Positions 1 to 12,576 of a stretch of 64,000 nucleotides of DNA are shown one piece after another (position 1 is the first letter of the stretch; each line of letters opens with the position of its first letter). Below the pieces are notes generated by a model. That model searched no databases, was not told the DNA's origin, and worked only from the letters and a program-made list of their open reading frames with translations. Made by a program: the position numbers and the translations under genes. Source of the stretch: Druceiella hillmani (taxonomy: Eukaryota > Arthropoda > Insecta > Lepidoptera > Hepialidae). The stretch covers positions 1,600,501-1,664,500 of the forward strand of contig JAYKKI010000137.1 of assembly GCA_039881145.1 (NCBI GenBank). Direction: 5' to 3'.

Positions 1-74
1 AAATTAAAAATTAAGCCAAGAATAAAAAAAAATTGTAACACATTAAATAGCATTTCGTTATAGACAGCTACCTA

Positions 75-137
75 ACTACCGATGCCGTCAAAGGGAATCA
101 GCCTTATGATTTATGACTTATTGACGGCATCGGTAGT
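75..137. repeat. 17-bp perfect inverted repeat (hairpin)
   Basis: Positions 75-91 (ACTACCGATGCCGTCAA) are the exact reverse complement of 121-137, separated by a 29-base loop. The arms are GC-richer than the surroundings. A transcript could fold into a 17-bp stem. It could be a small inverted-repeat element or a precursor-like hairpin; no target-site duplication is evident. Confidence 0.8.
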
Positions 138-3100
138 AAAGTAGCACGGTCTCCAACTAAATATATTGTGTTCGAAATTACAACCATTTAAAATATTTTT
201 ATGACAAAATTACTGAATTTTATTAATAAATTTTTGGTGTACGGTTGAGGAACACCATATGGTATATAAGGATTCATTTAATGTCGAACGGTCAAATCCA
301 CGTCATATGTCATGGCGAATAATTCAAAGACTATTCCATTTAGAATAAGGATTCTAAAGACCTTTCTCAATATTATATTTAGTAATTTCTCAAATAATGG
401 ATGTATAAATTTGTTTAATGGTTTTTCAGTACCTTAAATAATGAAATAATATTTTTAGATCTTCGTTACTGACACTCAATATCTAGCCCATACTATGTAG
501 GCAGTAATTAATTTGCATCATATTGAAACATATTCCTTTTATGCTTTATTCGTATTTTTTTATTTCTACATAAGTAGTTCCTAGAAATTCAGAGAAACTT
601 TTTTTATGAGGACTCCGTTTTTGCTTTTGGAATAAGGAAAGAATAAAAATTTGCAGCATTGTCTATATTCTGGTGGTTGCAAATCTTTACTCAGTATAGT
701 AAATATGAAATGGGTTACTGAGTGACTTTTATAATTATCAGTGAAAAAATCTAAAAGTGCCTATAGAATTTATAATAATAAAATATTAAAGATTTTATTA
801 TTTTGGCGGATTACTTGTGGCCTTTTTCGCGACCTATTAAGTATGCAATAAACGTCATGCAATCATGTTTATAATTAAACATTCTTCCAAGGTCTACGAT
901 ACATTACAGTGTTGATTAGGGTCGATTAAAATATATTCTTCAGAAGCTGAGCGTACCTGACTCAATTGAGCCTTCTCTGAAATATTCCTCTGTTTCTGAA
1001 CGATATTCCATATCTAATAAAACAAATAATTGTTTAATATTTACTTTATGTTTGTACATTTGGAGCTGCTAACTTCTTGGTTATTTTGCCACGTCTGTAC
1101 AACCTGCCGTCACCTCTCAGGCCTAAAAGTTAAAACACTCGGTTCAAAGTCCAACAAATATTTTTTAGCTCTCAATATTTCCTTAAATTTAGGTAATGTT
1201 GGTGTTAAGAAATTTAGTAAGAATTTAAATTCGGAAGGATATACGTTGTTTCCGTAGATAATAATATAATTATAACTATTTTATCACAATTAGTGATGAA
1301 ATAGACATAAGTAATAGAAAGAGATTACTTAGTAAATTTCTCTCTTGAACCTAGGTTAATGAATTTTAAACTATTCAGCAAAAATAATTATGATATGGGT
1401 TAAAGATTGCAAATAGCTTAATGTACTTTTTTCTGTTCTCAAAACCACAATATTTTTAAATGGGTATTCCTTACCAAGCTTTGTGGTATTGATGAAAAAT
1501 AATCTAATAATTTAATAAAAATATATAGTGGCCCAAAGTGACGCGATATTAATTTTTTACACATTTAAAATTTCAAAATCAAGAGTTACGACAGATTTTA
1601 CTACGTTATCTACGGACAAATTAGTTATTTTAATTCATAACTGCAAAAATGTTACCCTACAAAGATTTGACGTATCAAGAAAAGGAATGATCCTAGGAAT
1701 ATTTATTAATATAGTTAAGAATTGATATGATAATACAAAAAACTTAAGAATAGTGAATTTAAATTATACCTTTGTTGCATAATAATTATAGCAAAATCCT
1801 TTTCTATTTGATGGATTTCTTATAAGCATATTTTAATAAAATTTGCGTTATGAAACAGTGGGTTAAAATAAATTTTGCATAAATTATTTATATTATATTA
1901 AAATATAAACTAAGCTTTAATCAATTTGCTATAGATATTATATAACGCCACATAATTGTATAGTTAACTTTTTTCTATCTTATTAACAAAATGTTGATGC
2001 TTACTTTATCGGACAGATTATCAAATAATTACAAACCTTAAGGCATAACTTCTGTATTATATATATGATTGATCCACAAGCATACAAATAATTTTATGGA
2101 ACTAATAAATGGCCGCAAACTTTATGTTGATTGCCTGAATAAAGGAACGTTGAATATACCATTAGGCATTTCTTAACTTTATTTACGTCACAAATAATAG
2201 GTTTAATGGTTATTACTTTTTGTAACGATGTATGTCTACGATCCATTTCACTGTAATTTGTGAACATCATACCACGTAATAATTTCCGTACATGAATATT
2301 ATGGCAGAGGTAATTTGCTTTACTAATCAGAGTTATTCAATTTTTTCGTGGTTGCGTGATATTTTACTACATTACATTGCAACGATCATTCAATTTGTTT
2401 ATATAAGGGAACACTACACTCAGAGCTTATGAATTGAATTTACTTGTTTCTTTAAAATTATACATATATATATTCTGAAACATACTTAGTCGGGTTTATT
2501 AATTTAGAACAACTAAATATCTGTCGAAAATGAAACATTTCGAAGTTGTAATGAAAACCCGATATGGGTAACGAATAAAAGTACCTATTATTTTAAAATT
2601 ATAATTTTAATCTTATTAGTTGTTCACGATTTCTATGCGTTAATTAGAACTACAGAAAATACAAGTTTTTTTATAACCCGGCTAATTTTTTGGGTTTCTT
2701 ACCTCAAAAAGAAAAACGGAATCCTTGTAATATATTTCACATGTCAGTCTGTCAATCACAGCTGTTTTTTTAGAAAACGCTTTACGCGGAAACTTGAAAT
2801 TTGACATAGTAAAAAGTTTTGTTAACACGCTACTGTTCAAAAATATTCGTATGGAAATTTTTTTTCATAGTCAAATCGGGGTATTGTTTCCCGGAGAAGG
2901 ATGTCGAGGAAACTTATTTCTGTTATACGTTTTATTACTATATTTAAAAAGCTTGCAAAATAAACATTTCCCCAAATAATTGGAAACAGATTTCATTAAA
3001 ATATTAAATCTAGGAAATTTTTTGTCAAAATTATTTTTTTCATTTTTTCAAATTAAATTTTATTTCATAACTTGGTGTACACTATTCCTTACACACGTTC

Positions 3101-3462
3101 TTCAGTTTTATCTCGTAATTAATCTCCTATTCATGAAAAGAACACATTTTGCACCTTCGTTTTTATTTAAAATTTTATTGGTCATATTTTGAAATTTAAA
3201 TATGGAAGTTGTGTTTAAGTTTGCATATTATTTATTTATTAGAAATTTCAATTTAACTTATAATATTGACCCATTTAACGAGAAGCACTTAACGGTAAAA
3301 ATCAACAATGACATGCACGCTGTCATAGTTGAATCTTATATTATTTCGCAACATTAAATAACAATCATTGCTTATTAAATGCGCTTTAAAAGTATTTGGC
3401 ATAAAATAACCGCAGATTTTTTTCTTGATTTCTGCTTGCGTGCGATCATTGTCCGGGCATAC
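138..3462. other. AT-rich non-coding stretch, no gene seen
   Basis: Short open frames occur here, but none has coding-like composition, recognisable motifs or splice context. I see nothing I can support as a gene. Confidence 0.6.
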
Positions 3463-3573
3463 AAGTATGCATATAAGTATGTGTGTGCACGTACCTACGT
3501 GCGTGTGTGAATACGTGAGTGCGTGCATTCCTATATGCATGTAAAAATGTATATATGTGTGTGTGTGTATTTT
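3463..3573. repeat. TG/CA-rich alternating purine-pyrimidine tract
   Basis: The tract alternates TG, CG and TA dinucleotides (pieces such as tgtgtgtgcacg, gtgcgtgtgtg and tatatgtgtgtg). It is a degenerate simple repeat that could adopt Z-DNA. The open frame on the opposite strand is a by-product of the repeat. Confidence 0.7.
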
Positions 3574-6500
3574 TAGTCACTTTTAGCGGTTTTATTAGAA
3601 TTTAATCACTTTTTTCAATTAAATATTTTTAATTTTTATTTTATCGATTTAATTCGTAAAGCGTTTTCAATATTGTCCGGATGTAGGTGAAAGGACTTGT
3701 GTTGAAGTTTTCCAATCACAATCGAATGGCCAAGAAGAATTAGAATAAAACCTTTATTACAACCATAAGGCCCTATCCTGATGAATAATTCTTGCATGTT
3801 CAGTTATATTATTATGGCTTACAATACATGGGACATTGCTAATTGCTTTTTATTATTATTATTTCCTAAATCTAAATCTTACGTCCGAGTGTGAAACGAT
3901 CACGACGTGTTTCAATTTCTGGGGTAAACTGGTTTAAGTTGCAAGCTTATTATTCACAGGGAAATATTTTTTTACAATCCAGAAGTCTATTCAGTTTTTT
4001 ACCCTCAATGTTTACCATATAATTGTTACATTCATCTTTATAAATAACGTTGTGAAATGGTTGATTTTTGAAACTAACTATTTCTAATTACAAAATATCT
4101 TTGTTTATATTGGGATAATCATCAACATATATTAATATCTGGTCATATATTTTTTAGATTTTTATTAATAACTTACAAAATTTGTAGTGAACATTGTAAA
4201 TAATAAACCAGAAAGAATTTCTGTGTTTATTGGGATAAGAGAAAGTACTAAAATTTTTAAAGCACTTATAAAATTAAAAGGTAAGGTAGGGAATGGCCAC
4301 TTTACATAGAAGCCTTGATCCCAAAGGAACACAAACGAAATAGCATAAAATCATTATAGGTGATCTCTTCAACCCATGATCCTAAAATATTTTTAATGAA
4401 AAACTTGAGCAGAATTGTATATAGATATTTAATCCAGTTAACAACTAGTCTTAAATACTAACTACCAATAAACTCACCAATAACTAACTGCTCAGGTATA
4501 ATTTATATCAAAAGGTTAAATACAGTACACGCAGTCACATAAGCTTGTGATGGACGTTGGTATGTATAAACAAATTGGAAAATCACACAAATTTAAGAAT
4601 AAATCCCTGATAGGACATTTTTATAATATTAGAACGACAATTTCAGGACATCTTCAATATCGGCACCGATTTTAACACGGCGCCAAAATGGCAGATCATT
4701 TCCCGCTGCCAAACCGGCTTCGATACTGACATGATGTTATTATTTTAACAAGCATATTGCTTCTAGTGATATAATGCATGAATAGTTTAAACATATTCGC
4801 GAATGCCGATGTGAATTCTAATATAGGCTTTTCAAATCTGGCACCGTTGGTCTATGATTAAAAATATACTATTTTGCATAGACTTTAATGTTTTCTTTTT
4901 TAAAACCAATTGAAATTTAATTGAGAATGTGTTCAAAAATCTTGCAAAATGAACAAATCACATACTAGCAAAATTTGGATTTATACTCGCTGGTACTGGT
5001 GTAGAGCACGCTAGATATAAATTAGGTAACAATGAATAATCAGGGGAAGTGAATGTTACTAATGCTATGAAAAATCATTACAAACTCATACATAAAAATG
5101 ATTATAGTGAATTATAAAAAGATTGAAACGAAAAGCGGAATGTCAGCATATATAAATGATTGCCCTAACCTTCATATGCTCTGGAGACATATGTCGTAAA
5201 TGAATATATTTTTTGTATTTTTTTGAAAATTTAAAGTGTTGAGGCATTAACAGTAAATTCACAAAGATATTCTGAAATTTCAAGCGGTTTTTTAGAGTAA
5301 AATCATGTAGCAGTCTTTTCTACAATAAAAAACAGTATGTTTCAATTTGATCGTAGCATGATCAAATTATGGGTGGATGCAGTTCTAGAATCCTCGTTTG
5401 TCATAAGAAAATTATTCACGGAAAAGTTTGTCTTTTAAAATGGAGATATCTTCTAACTGGCACGAATTTTTTATTTGTTTTCATGTATTTTCCTTTTTGT
5501 GAAACTCCATGAAAACTTTCATTTTGTAAAATAAGCCTACCACCAACTAAAGAAAAATATAAAAAAACACATTTAAAAAATATAGGCATGAGTTTAGAAA
5601 TGTGTTTTCGTTTTGGGGGCCATCATTTACGGTATCCTGTCGGCCGTCATTTATTTTATTTTCAAAAATTTAAATCTGTATTTGTGTATTTTAAAGAAAA
5701 TAAAAAGGAACAAATAAATAATCTATTAATATAATTATTTAAACTTTGACATATACCATCGAACACCTCGCATAACAATTTTTAAGATGGAAAATATATA
5801 GAAAATCACTGTCTCAATACCCGTTTTACATTTTATTCTTTCTTTTATTAGAGGGGGAGCTAGCCGCAAAAATTCGGGCCAATAAGGTAACGGGATAAAA
5901 TATTCCTAAAATGTTAATACACAAACCGAAAATAAAAAAATCATTTTGCACCTAGCCAGTTGTTAAAAAAGTTTTTATAGTCTTGTAAATTTTTGGGCGA
6001 TTTGAACCCTTAAAGTATCAACTCAAACGCCTTCAAAAAGTTAGTGTTTATAGAGTTACATAAAAAAACATTTTTTGCCGTATTAAATCTCATTAATACA
6101 TATGTGCACAAAAGTTTCCTTAATTTTTTTTTCCCTACTCTATCAATCGTATAACCCTTTTCCAATGGTATATGAATGAACCTGTGAGGAAAGCCTCTCA
6201 CAGAATTTTATATTCTTAAAAATAAAATGATACTTGTTAAGGAGGAGTACTACTTTGACGATAACCTCCGTAAGAAGAGGGGCTATAAAAAGGTAATTAA
6301 CAACTTTTGCCCAAGCACAAAATTACTTTATGCATTGTCGCTTTATGTGTTAACATTATCAGCTTTTATTTTTACCTCCAGCTCTTAGGACTATAAGATC
6401 AAAAGAAATTTGGGAAGGAAATGCAAAATGTTTCACGGGCTAAATATGTTTCAACCCATGAAAAATTTTACCTTTAATGTTCTTTCAAAATAAGCAGTAA

Positions 6501-7977
6501 CCTAAAAATTTCTCTTTTTATGCCCTCAGCTTAATTTTTTTTATAATGTACTAATCTTTTTTATAATGAACCCAATATTAGTTTTTCCAATATACCTATA
6601 TTTTGCCTAAAATATGATTGCAGTTTGTTTATTGTCATATTATAATAACTTTTTTTGCCAAAACAACTTTTTATGTTATTATTTCAAACTGTTTTCCACA
6701 AAATGTTGCAAAGTAGCTCGAATAAAATGTTTGATATTTTTTTTATAAACAAGACTAAGCCGGATGAAAATTAGTCGGAAAAAATTAAAAGAAAAGGAAT
6801 GTATTAATTATTAGGATTAAATAAGTGGTGTCATTATTTTTTTTCAAACAAACTTATATTCTTTTTCTTTAAGCCATAAAATCTGATAATTCTATTTTTA
6901 AAACATTGCGGAAAAATTTGTTACTTATTTTTTTCTTTTTTGAATATCTTTTATCTATTTATTTGAAATCATCGACTTTCCACTAAGTTTGGATTCAATA
7001 ACAAATTAGAAGTTCTAAATTACGAGCTGGAAAAGGTCAAAGCTATATATTAACAAGTAGGCATTAGCTTTGTTCAAGTTAAATGTTCTCAAATGTCATT
7101 AAAAGTTGTAAGCTTAGTTTTATTCATACTTATGACAAGTTAACCAATATAACTTTTGATAAACATTTTAGAAACTTTTCCATACCTTTAGTATCATAAG
7201 TCTGTGTTACGGATTAATCAAGAAGAAAGAAAAATTCATATTTTTAACTGAAAATACATTTGACTTAAAAAGAAAGTTAAGAGTCAATTAAAATATTACA
7301 AGGGCGAATGCGGAATACCGTTAACCATATACATACTTGATGCATTTCCAGTAATCTCTATGTATTTTATATACTAGTATGAAACTACAAGAGAGGTGTG
7401 TAAACACAGAAGAAAATTTATTTGAATAGAGTTATAAACTTCTCTGAATCTAAAACGCATTTCTTTAGCATGTTTTGTTTGTCTGCCTCTCCCTTTGTTC
7501 GAGGATCATAAAACAATTATAAACATTAACATTAGGATAACTTTCGACACTTTAGAATATTTCTTGCAGAATGATTTGTCTATCTTTCTCTTTGTTCTTT
7601 TTTGCTATTCAGTGTAAAATAACGTAATTTTTTTGTCAGTGTGTTTGGGCAATATGCTTTTTTTAATAACGTTTCCTCTGAGGAACCCGAAATAGTGTTA
7701 TTAACATTTTAACAGTTTGGCAGAACGTCCGAACTTAAAACTAAAGAAATCGTCGAGGTTGTTATTGAAATTCGATTTAAAGTTCAACTAAGATATGAGA
7801 TTAATATTTACACTCGGAAATAAAATGTTTTTAGATTTAGAAAGTACTATTTAAGGTAGTTTTTTTATTTGTTTTGAGGAAGTGCATAGGTTTGGTTCAC
7901 TATCCCAAAGGCGCTAGTAATGCCGGTATGTATAGTTTTGATAAAAATAAGTGTTGAAATCATCCATGCTGTGTTAC
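3574..7977. other. AT-rich non-coding stretch, no gene seen
   Basis: No recognisable exon, RNA gene or mobile element. A slightly GC-richer patch at about 4640-4860 contains GGCACCG pieces but no open frame of interest. Confidence 0.55.
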
Positions 7978-8245
7978 GATGGGTTAGGTTGAATTATATT
8001 AGATTAAGACGAAATAAGGTGGATAAGAATGGGCTATGTTTTCTTATAATGTGTAAATTAAGTTAGCTTGGTATAGCTCGGATTATGTCATCTTAATTTA
8101 GGTTTCGTTATGGTTGGGTTAGGTCTTGATAAGTTTTGTTATAATGAGTTACTTAGGTTGGGCTAGTTTATATTAATTCAAACTAAGCCAGGAGGGGATA
8201 AGTAAGGTTAGATTTAAGTATGAGTTAGGGTTGTGTTAAACTAAA
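7978..8245 (+). repeat. Degenerate TTAGG-like (telomere-type) tract
   Basis: A strongly G-over-C biased stretch with repeated variants of GGTTAGG: GGGTTAGGTTG near 7980, TTGGGTTAGGTC near 8117, CTTAGGTTGGGC near 8153, AAGGTTAGATT near 8204 and GAGTTAGGGTTG near 8223. TTAGG is the usual arthropod telomere unit, so this resembles an old, mutated interstitial telomeric tract. No long perfect array remains. Confidence 0.5.
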
Positions 8246-10879
8246 TCGCAAAAAATGAAAGAAAATACGTGAGCGAAACTGCATAAAAATTCACTACTCA
8301 TATAGCATTGTTCATGGTCAATTGACTGAATAGTAGAAGGCACATTTCTCTCTCAATGTGAACTACCACTAAGAAAGGATCTCTTAAAATGCCAGTTCCA
8401 AGGAATTCAAGAAAGGGTTTGCATAATTCATTATGCAAATTATATGAAAATATTTCATGTGACAGAAATGGTGAAAATATTCTTTTGCATATTTTAAACA
8501 TTTAAGAAATTCTACCTAAAATTATGAAGAAAACCTTTTTTAAGCACTTATCATCATCATTTTTAAATAATATCTCATACAACATATGTAATTTTAAAAA
8601 TAATTTTTTTTGAGTACTTCATTTTCTAAAATTCTCACTTAGATATATTTGAATGTCAGTTACTCACACATGTGTTTTATTACCATGCCATATTTGAAGC
8701 TTCTATTTCAAGTGGTTCTTGAGAAAAATGGCTGAAGCCGATGGATAGATACGTAAATCAACTTATGAGGGTTCTGGTTTCACTTTTTAGACATAGAACC
8801 TTAAAACGAATAGCTTACTGACTAACTGGCATATCGCCAAACCAAATCAAAGAATTTTGTGAGATTTACCCGAGAATAGAAAAGAGTACTCTTTTCTTTT
8901 GGGGGCTCTCTGGCACTGGGAGTTTTCTGTAGGGCAGAGCCCTTAGGAATTTTGTGAAATTCCTTTAAAAATGCACTCACAATAAACAGGAGGAACGCAT
9001 TTATTGAATATGAAAAAAACAGTGTGCAACACGGCGGGTGCAATCTAATAATTTATATTGAGAGTTTATATAGTAAACTATTAGTGATAGTGTAACTAAT
9101 ACAGGCGTAATGGAAGAAAAAAAACTATTTGAAATGCACCATTTGTAATCCACACATTTATTTTGCTAGTGTAAAGAAGTATACTCAATTTTTTTCTCTG
9201 TTCTAAAATTTAGTAAATACACTCCTCGCACATTTAGGGTTTCGTAGCCGATTGACAAAAACACAACACTTATAATTTCGTTATATACTGTTTTCTATCC
9301 GCATGTGAAATCATCGCATTTGTTTTTTTGTTTAATTCAAGGAATTTTACAAGAAGACATCGTTAGATGAAATAAAAATTGGAAAGAAAATTTTAAAATT
9401 TGTTTTTTTTTAATTTGCAAATCTTACTTGAGTATAATTCTTTTAAATATGATGGCAACGTCAATAAAAAGTTTTTTCAAAATTAATCTTTTTGCCGATG
9501 CGATCTTTTCTAAGATTTTAATATTATGTACCCTCACAGTGCGAATTCAGAATTTACCAAGTAAACTTTATTTGTCTGCCTGTAGAAAGGAAGACAGATT
9601 AGCTCATAAATATTTACGGCAGTCTGTAAAATGAAGTCTTCGGAATAATTTATGATTTTCATAGATACAAAAGCGATAATGGTTCCTTTGTACTTATAGT
9701 TTTACATTGTTGTCCGACATTACTGTTTATTGTATCATTATAACTGCTAACTATATTCTGGGCTAGCGCACAATATGCAGGTAGTTCGGAGCATGACCAT
9801 TTAATCTACACCTTAAATATACTAACGATCACAATGGTGGACACATTTTTAAAGTATCATACATAAAATAAATATAATGCAATAACACGTTCAATTCGTG
9901 TTTTAATACTGCGCTTTTAGTTTATATATCCAATACGTATAGACGGAAAAAGAGGCGGTTCATCAGTTCAAATCTTTTAAATAAAGGAATCGATCTTTTA
10001 ATTTTAAATTATCCAGAACTTATTCTGAGATTTAGTTAATCTAGTATGATATGATATTAGAAAATAAATAAATGCCAGTTATACTTGCAAAAAAAATGGT
10101 TCTATACTAATATAATAAATTGGCAACTAATAAACTCATCACCTTTCCAGCGATTTCTGTAACTAAACAGCAACTTTGAGAATATCTCTAGTTGGGTTTA
10201 AAAATAATACGGCAATCGGCGTCCTGTTCAGTTAGAACTGGGTATTGGCGAACAGAGAATAACCAAAACATGGAAATTTAAAATAATTCCATATAGGATG
10301 AAAATCAAGCGAATCAGCACTCAATACATACAGAGTCATTGGTTTAAGACTTACAACCTTTAAAATTTACGGAAAAACTATAAGTTTTTGTGTAACTAGC
10401 TAACATTGATGACTTGAGTTAGTGCATTAATTAGTTACCAACGTAATATTACTCTTTGATATGATTATATATTATTTTACTAAATAAATTGCATTAAAGT
10501 GTTATTTATAAAAGCATTTTATCAATCATAATAGATATTATAATTACTTCTAATTCCGACACTAAATATCCAAATTATACAATGTACGAGAGAAAAACTG
10601 AAAAATGATATATGAACTCATGATGATATTTTTCAGCTCACTGGAGTAAGTGTGAATTGATTCTGGATTTTCAATGTCGTTATTAATATGCTATAAATAA
10701 TCAAAAATCAACATTGATACTACTAACCCATTCCGCCTGATTGTCTTTAAGTATCGATTCATATACTTTAAATCTTATTTAACTAAATAACTTTATAGAT
10801 TATAATTTACTATATTGAACAAATGTGAAATCGAATTAAATCATGGTGTCACGATGCATTCAATTTATTCGATTGAATT
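8246..10879. other. AT-rich non-coding stretch
   Basis: No supported gene. A perfect 20-base palindrome (AGAAAAGAGTACTCTTTTCT) lies at 8878-8897. The promoter of the GMC gene could lie at the right end if the candidate first exon at 10880 is correct, but I see no clear TATA or initiator motif. Confidence 0.5.
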
Positions 10880-10930
10880 ATGCTGGTAACCTGGGGCACA
10901 ATTGCGGGGGCATTGACAGTTTTATGCAAA
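10880..10930 (+). CDS. Candidate first coding exon of the GMC oxidoreductase
   Basis: An ATG opens a short hydrophobic frame, MLVTWGTIAGALTVLCK, followed by a GT (AAA|GTACAC) that would end the exon in phase 0. Exon 2 at 21092 needs exactly phase 0 and lacks its own Met. Joining them gives a 609-residue protein, a normal insect GMC length, with a continuous hydrophobic N-terminus. The piece is GC-richer than its flanks. Weaknesses: the donor matches consensus poorly at positions +4 to +6, the intron would be about 10.2 kb, and a GTAACC two codons in is an alternative donor with the same phase. This is inference. Confidence 0.4.
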
Positions 10931-12476
10931 GTACACGTGCACGCCTAAGTTAATTTCTATTGCTTTATGTATCTAGACACAATATCCTATTAAGGTAGCA
11001 CAGGTAGTGGAGACTTTGCATCGCTTTTTCACTTAAAATAAAAATTCAGTACCCCATTATATCATAAAAGAGATTTACTTTCTAGATGAAACTTTAAAAA
11101 AAATTAGTCAGTCTCTTAAAAACTCGTTAATACTTTTGTTTCATAAACATTTTGAAAACATACACAGTTTTGGTTCGAGTTTAGTAACGTTTTAGTCTGC
11201 CTCAATATTTCTAGTTTTTTTAATTGAAAATGTCATATCATGGAATGTGTTTCTATATTTTTTCATAATATTAAATATTTGTCACAGTTTACGTAATAAC
11301 GCGAGAACTTATTTTGAAAAGAAAAATTCTATTTGGAAATTGGGAATAGCGAACCTCATTTATTGCAGAAAATTCTTCTATTTCATAATTCTTTAAATCC
11401 AAGGAAATTAATTTTTCTACCATTTTCCCAAACCTACTTTTAGCGATGTTTATAATCTGACGTATATAAAGTGACATATATTCAGTAAAATTTCAGTAAA
11501 AAATGTAATAATGCGTAGGCAAACTAAGAATTAAATTGACTCTAAAAGGGTTCTACCATTATATAAGTCATAAATAAGCTGGCATGGAAATAAACAAATT
11601 GACAAGAATGTAAAAGTACGAACCCAGAGGGTATTAAAAAAAAATGTTTGTACTTCCATTAGTCCTGGGATCGTTTTTTCCAGATGAGGTAGGAATGTAT
11701 ATTGAACTGTTTGTATTATGGACCAAAATATTCTTGTAATGATTGACAAACATCCGAAAAATATATTTTCAATTACCTTAATATTAAGCGAAGAACTAGA
11801 TTACGAAAATTCAAATATCATTCAGATAAGAAACCAATAGGGGAAATGAACAATTTAAATATACCTATTCCGAAATGTAAATTACATAGGTAGGCCAGCA
11901 TGTTGGCTTCGAACGGTTTGTTTACTTATATCCTTAAAATGCAAGAAGTGTTCCCAATTGTTTCCCTATTTTGTTAAGTTCAGTCTGTTAGCATATTAAA
12001 ATATCAGAAAATGGTTACCATGAATCTTTTATTCAATGATACGTTTTGTCGTTTTTATTGTTTGTACAAAATACCATAAGAAATTGTTTATGATAATAAT
12101 AATTATACGGATGTTTTAAAACACAAATTTAAAAAAAGGGAAGGGAAATCATTGAAAATGCAAAAATTACAAGTAATATACTATCAAAGGAAATGGAAAA
12201 TAATATCGGCATTAAGAATTTATTTAAATATAAATTTGTGTTATCAGAGTTATTGAGAGTACTGATTTGGTTCTTTTGACATTGTAAAAAATTGAGTCTG
12301 CTTAAATCTTTATAGCCTGATGGAATAAAAGTAAATGAAATTGACATAATTCATATTAATAATAATAAGTATATGCCAAATTTTGCAGTATTTTTTACCC
12401 TATAATTTTTTTTAATAATAATTAACAAAACATATTATTTTATTCTAAAATAAATTTTTAAACTTTCATGTGACCT
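10931..12476. other. Non-coding stretch (putative intron 1, first part)
   Basis: No gene seen. If exon 1 is right, this is the start of a 10.2 kb intron that also contains the tRNA-Tyr gene. Confidence 0.4.
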
Positions 12477-12481
12477 AAAAA
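12477..12481 (-). terminator. RNA polymerase III terminator of the tRNA-Tyr gene
   Basis: Five consecutive A on the plus strand, that is TTTTT in the tRNA sense, five bases beyond the mature 3' end. This is the expected Pol III stop signal. Confidence 0.75.
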
Positions 12482-12486
12482 TATTA

Positions 12487-12576
12487 TCCTTCGAGCCGGA
12501 TTTGAACCAGCGACCTATGGATGTCAATTACAAGTACCGCTACAGTCCACCGCTCTGCCAACTGAGCTATCGAAGG
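12487..12576 (-). tRNA. tRNA-Tyr (anticodon GTA) with a 17-nt intron
   Basis: Reading the minus strand, the acceptor stem CCTTCGA pairs with TCGAAGG plus discriminator A. The D arm GCTC-AGTTGGCA-GAGC (A box), an anticodon stem GTGGA/TCCAT with loop CT-GTA-G, and the T arm with B box GGTTCAAATCC are all present. The intron lies just after position 37 (plus coordinates 12523-12539; CGGTACTTGTAATTGAC in the sense strand), the canonical place for eukaryotic tRNA introns. Removing it leaves 73 nt. Most eukaryotic tRNA-Tyr(GUA) genes carry an intron here. The GMC gene may span it in the opposite direction. The stems are intact, so it should be functional. Confidence 0.96.

Noticed and set aside
4641..4700. 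GACATCTTCAATATCGG as another hammerhead (reverse TTGAAGATG)
   Set aside because: No GAAAC or cleavage-site segment in the right place and no stem I partner.
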